64,000 nucleotides of DNA, from positions 62,001 to 126,000 of IMG/VR virus record IMGVR_UViG_3300033149_001989; one strand, written 5' to 3'. This DNA is from a virus. Of the stretch, positions 63,001 to 64,000 are shown one piece after another; within the stretch, counting starts at the first letter, position 1; each line of letters begins with the position of its first letter. The notes beneath the pieces are model-generated. The model was not told the DNA's origin, searched no databases, and worked only from the letters and a program-made list of their open reading frames with translations. A program made the position numbers and the translations under genes.

Positions 63001-64000
63001 CTAACCGACATCATTTATTTGAGAAATATCTTCCCAATCTATTCTATTAACTTGAGCAATAGTTGCCGCTTCCATACCATCTACTTCGGCAATATTAGGA
63101 CCAGACCAAGACTTTCTGTAAGCAATGTAAAGTCGGGTACCATAATTTGGAGAACTACTCCAACTATCGCAAGTTCTTCCACATCCACTTGAGTGTGTAG
63201 AACGGTCATCGTGGTCATCAACAAAAATTAGTAGAGCGTTACCGCTAACCCAATCACCACGATTAATAATTTCATTAGCCACTGCTCCAAATGGTGGACA
63301 AGGATGCCAAGTTGCCCCCCAATCAGCAATATCATCCCAATCAACCTGTTCTGTTGTCCTAGCAATTGCCCAATATTCTGTTTCGTCGGTTGGTGCAGCA
63401 ACATTGGCTTCATCCGCCCCCCTAATTCTAGCATAAACTGGATTACCATAAGTATTGGCTGGTGATTTTATATCAAGTATTGCCCACTCAACTATGGCAC
63501 CTTGTGGAATAGCGACATTTTGGAATCTAAAATAACCACCTCCTTTAATAAAGGAAGAAGAATTATAACCAATTATAACATCTTGATTATATTGAAACAC
63601 CCAAGATGAGCCATTCCAATAGCAACGACCATCATCTCCTGTCTGAGCAATCTGGTAAGACAAAAAAGTTAGGACGTGGGTCATACCAAGAACAGCGTGG
63701 ACATTGGAACTTGCAGAATAGGATTGCTCACCAGCATCAAACTGGTCACCAGATGCGCTATACGACATAACACCACCAACTCCAGTACTACCAACCATAG
63801 GGGCAGAGTCTATAGAACCAGTTTCGTAATAAATACCAATATAATCACCAACCTCAACCTCAAAACTAACATCGTGTTCCTGAATTCCAGAATCAACAGC
63901 ACCTATTGTAGTATAATCCCTACAGGTAAAAGTGTTGCCATTGGTCTTGATAAATGAACCAACTTTTACCGCAGTAGCAGCACTATCAAAATGAGTACGA
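63001..64000 (-). CDS. Structural or tail-associated protein, N-terminus beyond window
   Basis: The frame is open from the right window edge to the stop at 63001, so at least 333 residues; the ATG at 63798 is probably internal. Ser/Gly/Tyr/Asp/Trp-rich beta sequence with repeats of 'Y-x-x-x-x-G' spacing, for example 'YIGIYYETGS', 'QIAQTGDDGRCYWNGSSW' and 'AYRKSWSG'. This composition is typical of phage tail-fibre or baseplate proteins. Function not provable. Confidence 0.6.
   Translation of the reverse strand, partial: RTHFDSAATAVKVGSFIKTNGNTFTCRDYTTIGAVDSGIQEHDVSFEVEVGDYIGIYYETGSIDSAPMVGSTGVGGVMSYSASGDQFDAGEQSYSASSNVHAVLGMTHVLTFLSYQIAQTGDDGRCYWNGSSWVFQYNQDVIIGYNSSSFIKGGGYFRFQNVAIPQGAIVEWAILDIKSPANTYGNPVYARIRGADEANVAAPTDETEYWAIARTTEQVDWDDIADWGATWHPCPPFGAVANEIINRGDWVSGNALLIFVDDHDDRSTHSSGCGRTCDSWSSSPNYGTRLYIAYRKSWSGPNIAEVDGMEAATIAQVNRIDWEDISQINDVG

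Noticed and set aside
1-64000. Ribosomal RNA or host chromosome origin
   Set aside because: No rRNA segments and no bacterial operon order; replication, tRNA and small-gene packing are phage-like.

Overview
The window is an A/T-rich stretch of a large double-stranded DNA bacteriophage (or phage-like element). The reasons are a complete phage replisome, a long tRNA array, three inteins in small replication or accessory genes, dozens of overlapping small ORFs, and the absence of host housekeeping operons or rRNA. Promoters are classic bacterial sigma-70 type (TTGACA, 17 bp, TATAAT), so the host is a bacterium; its identity cannot be read from the sequence.

Layout. Bases 1-26452 are transcribed rightward and 26509-64000 leftward; the two units converge on a bidirectional hairpin terminator at 26473-26500. 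The rightward arm is accessory. It carries a VWA-domain protein, a ParB-like protein, three methyltransferases, an AAA ATPase, an intein-split uracil-DNA glycosylase, a peptide deformylase, a nucleotidyltransferase, an RNA ligase, a CCA-adding enzyme, and many small Cys-rich proteins. The leftward arm starts (reading right to left) with a structural protein cut by the window edge. It continues with an SSB-like protein, primase, DnaB helicase, resolvase-like nuclease, ThyX, phosphoesterase, RNase H, family A DNA polymerase, Dam-type methylase, dCMP deaminase, RecA-like recombinase, Cas4-like nuclease and sigma-like factor. Then come an intein-split phosphoesterase, a MazG-like protein, an IF3 C-domain, a DruA-like protein with an intein, ribosomal protein bS21, 27 complete plus 3 aberrant tRNA genes, and an RNase P RNA next to the terminator.

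Two themes stand out. First, there is an unusually broad translation and tRNA-maturation kit on one phage segment: RNase P RNA, CCA-adding enzyme (11 of 27 complete tRNAs lack an encoded CCA), peptide deformylase, bS21, IF3 C-terminal domain, an L7/L12-CTD-like protein, a decayed GGQ release-factor-like gene, plus RNA-repair candidates (RNA ligase, cREC receiver, macro domain). Second, a short Cys motif, C-x2-C-x2-[RK]-[FY]-x-C-[FWYLM]-[TSA], called the CRFC box here, recurs in 25 intact ORFs and two decayed ones on both arms. It is attached to otherwise unrelated sequences (SWIM finger, L12-like fold, HNH-like zinc module, unknowns) and usually sits at the very C- or N-terminus. It behaves like a mobile peptide tag and is the best candidate here for an undescribed system.

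Several tRNAs are structurally odd: all four Leu tRNAs lack the long variable arm while Thr and Ile(UAU) tRNAs have one, two tRNAs have C33, and three are truncated. Several small accessory genes are interrupted by one-base frameshifts, whereas the long replication genes are all intact. Functions are inferred by recognising family motifs by eye; no database search or computation was run.
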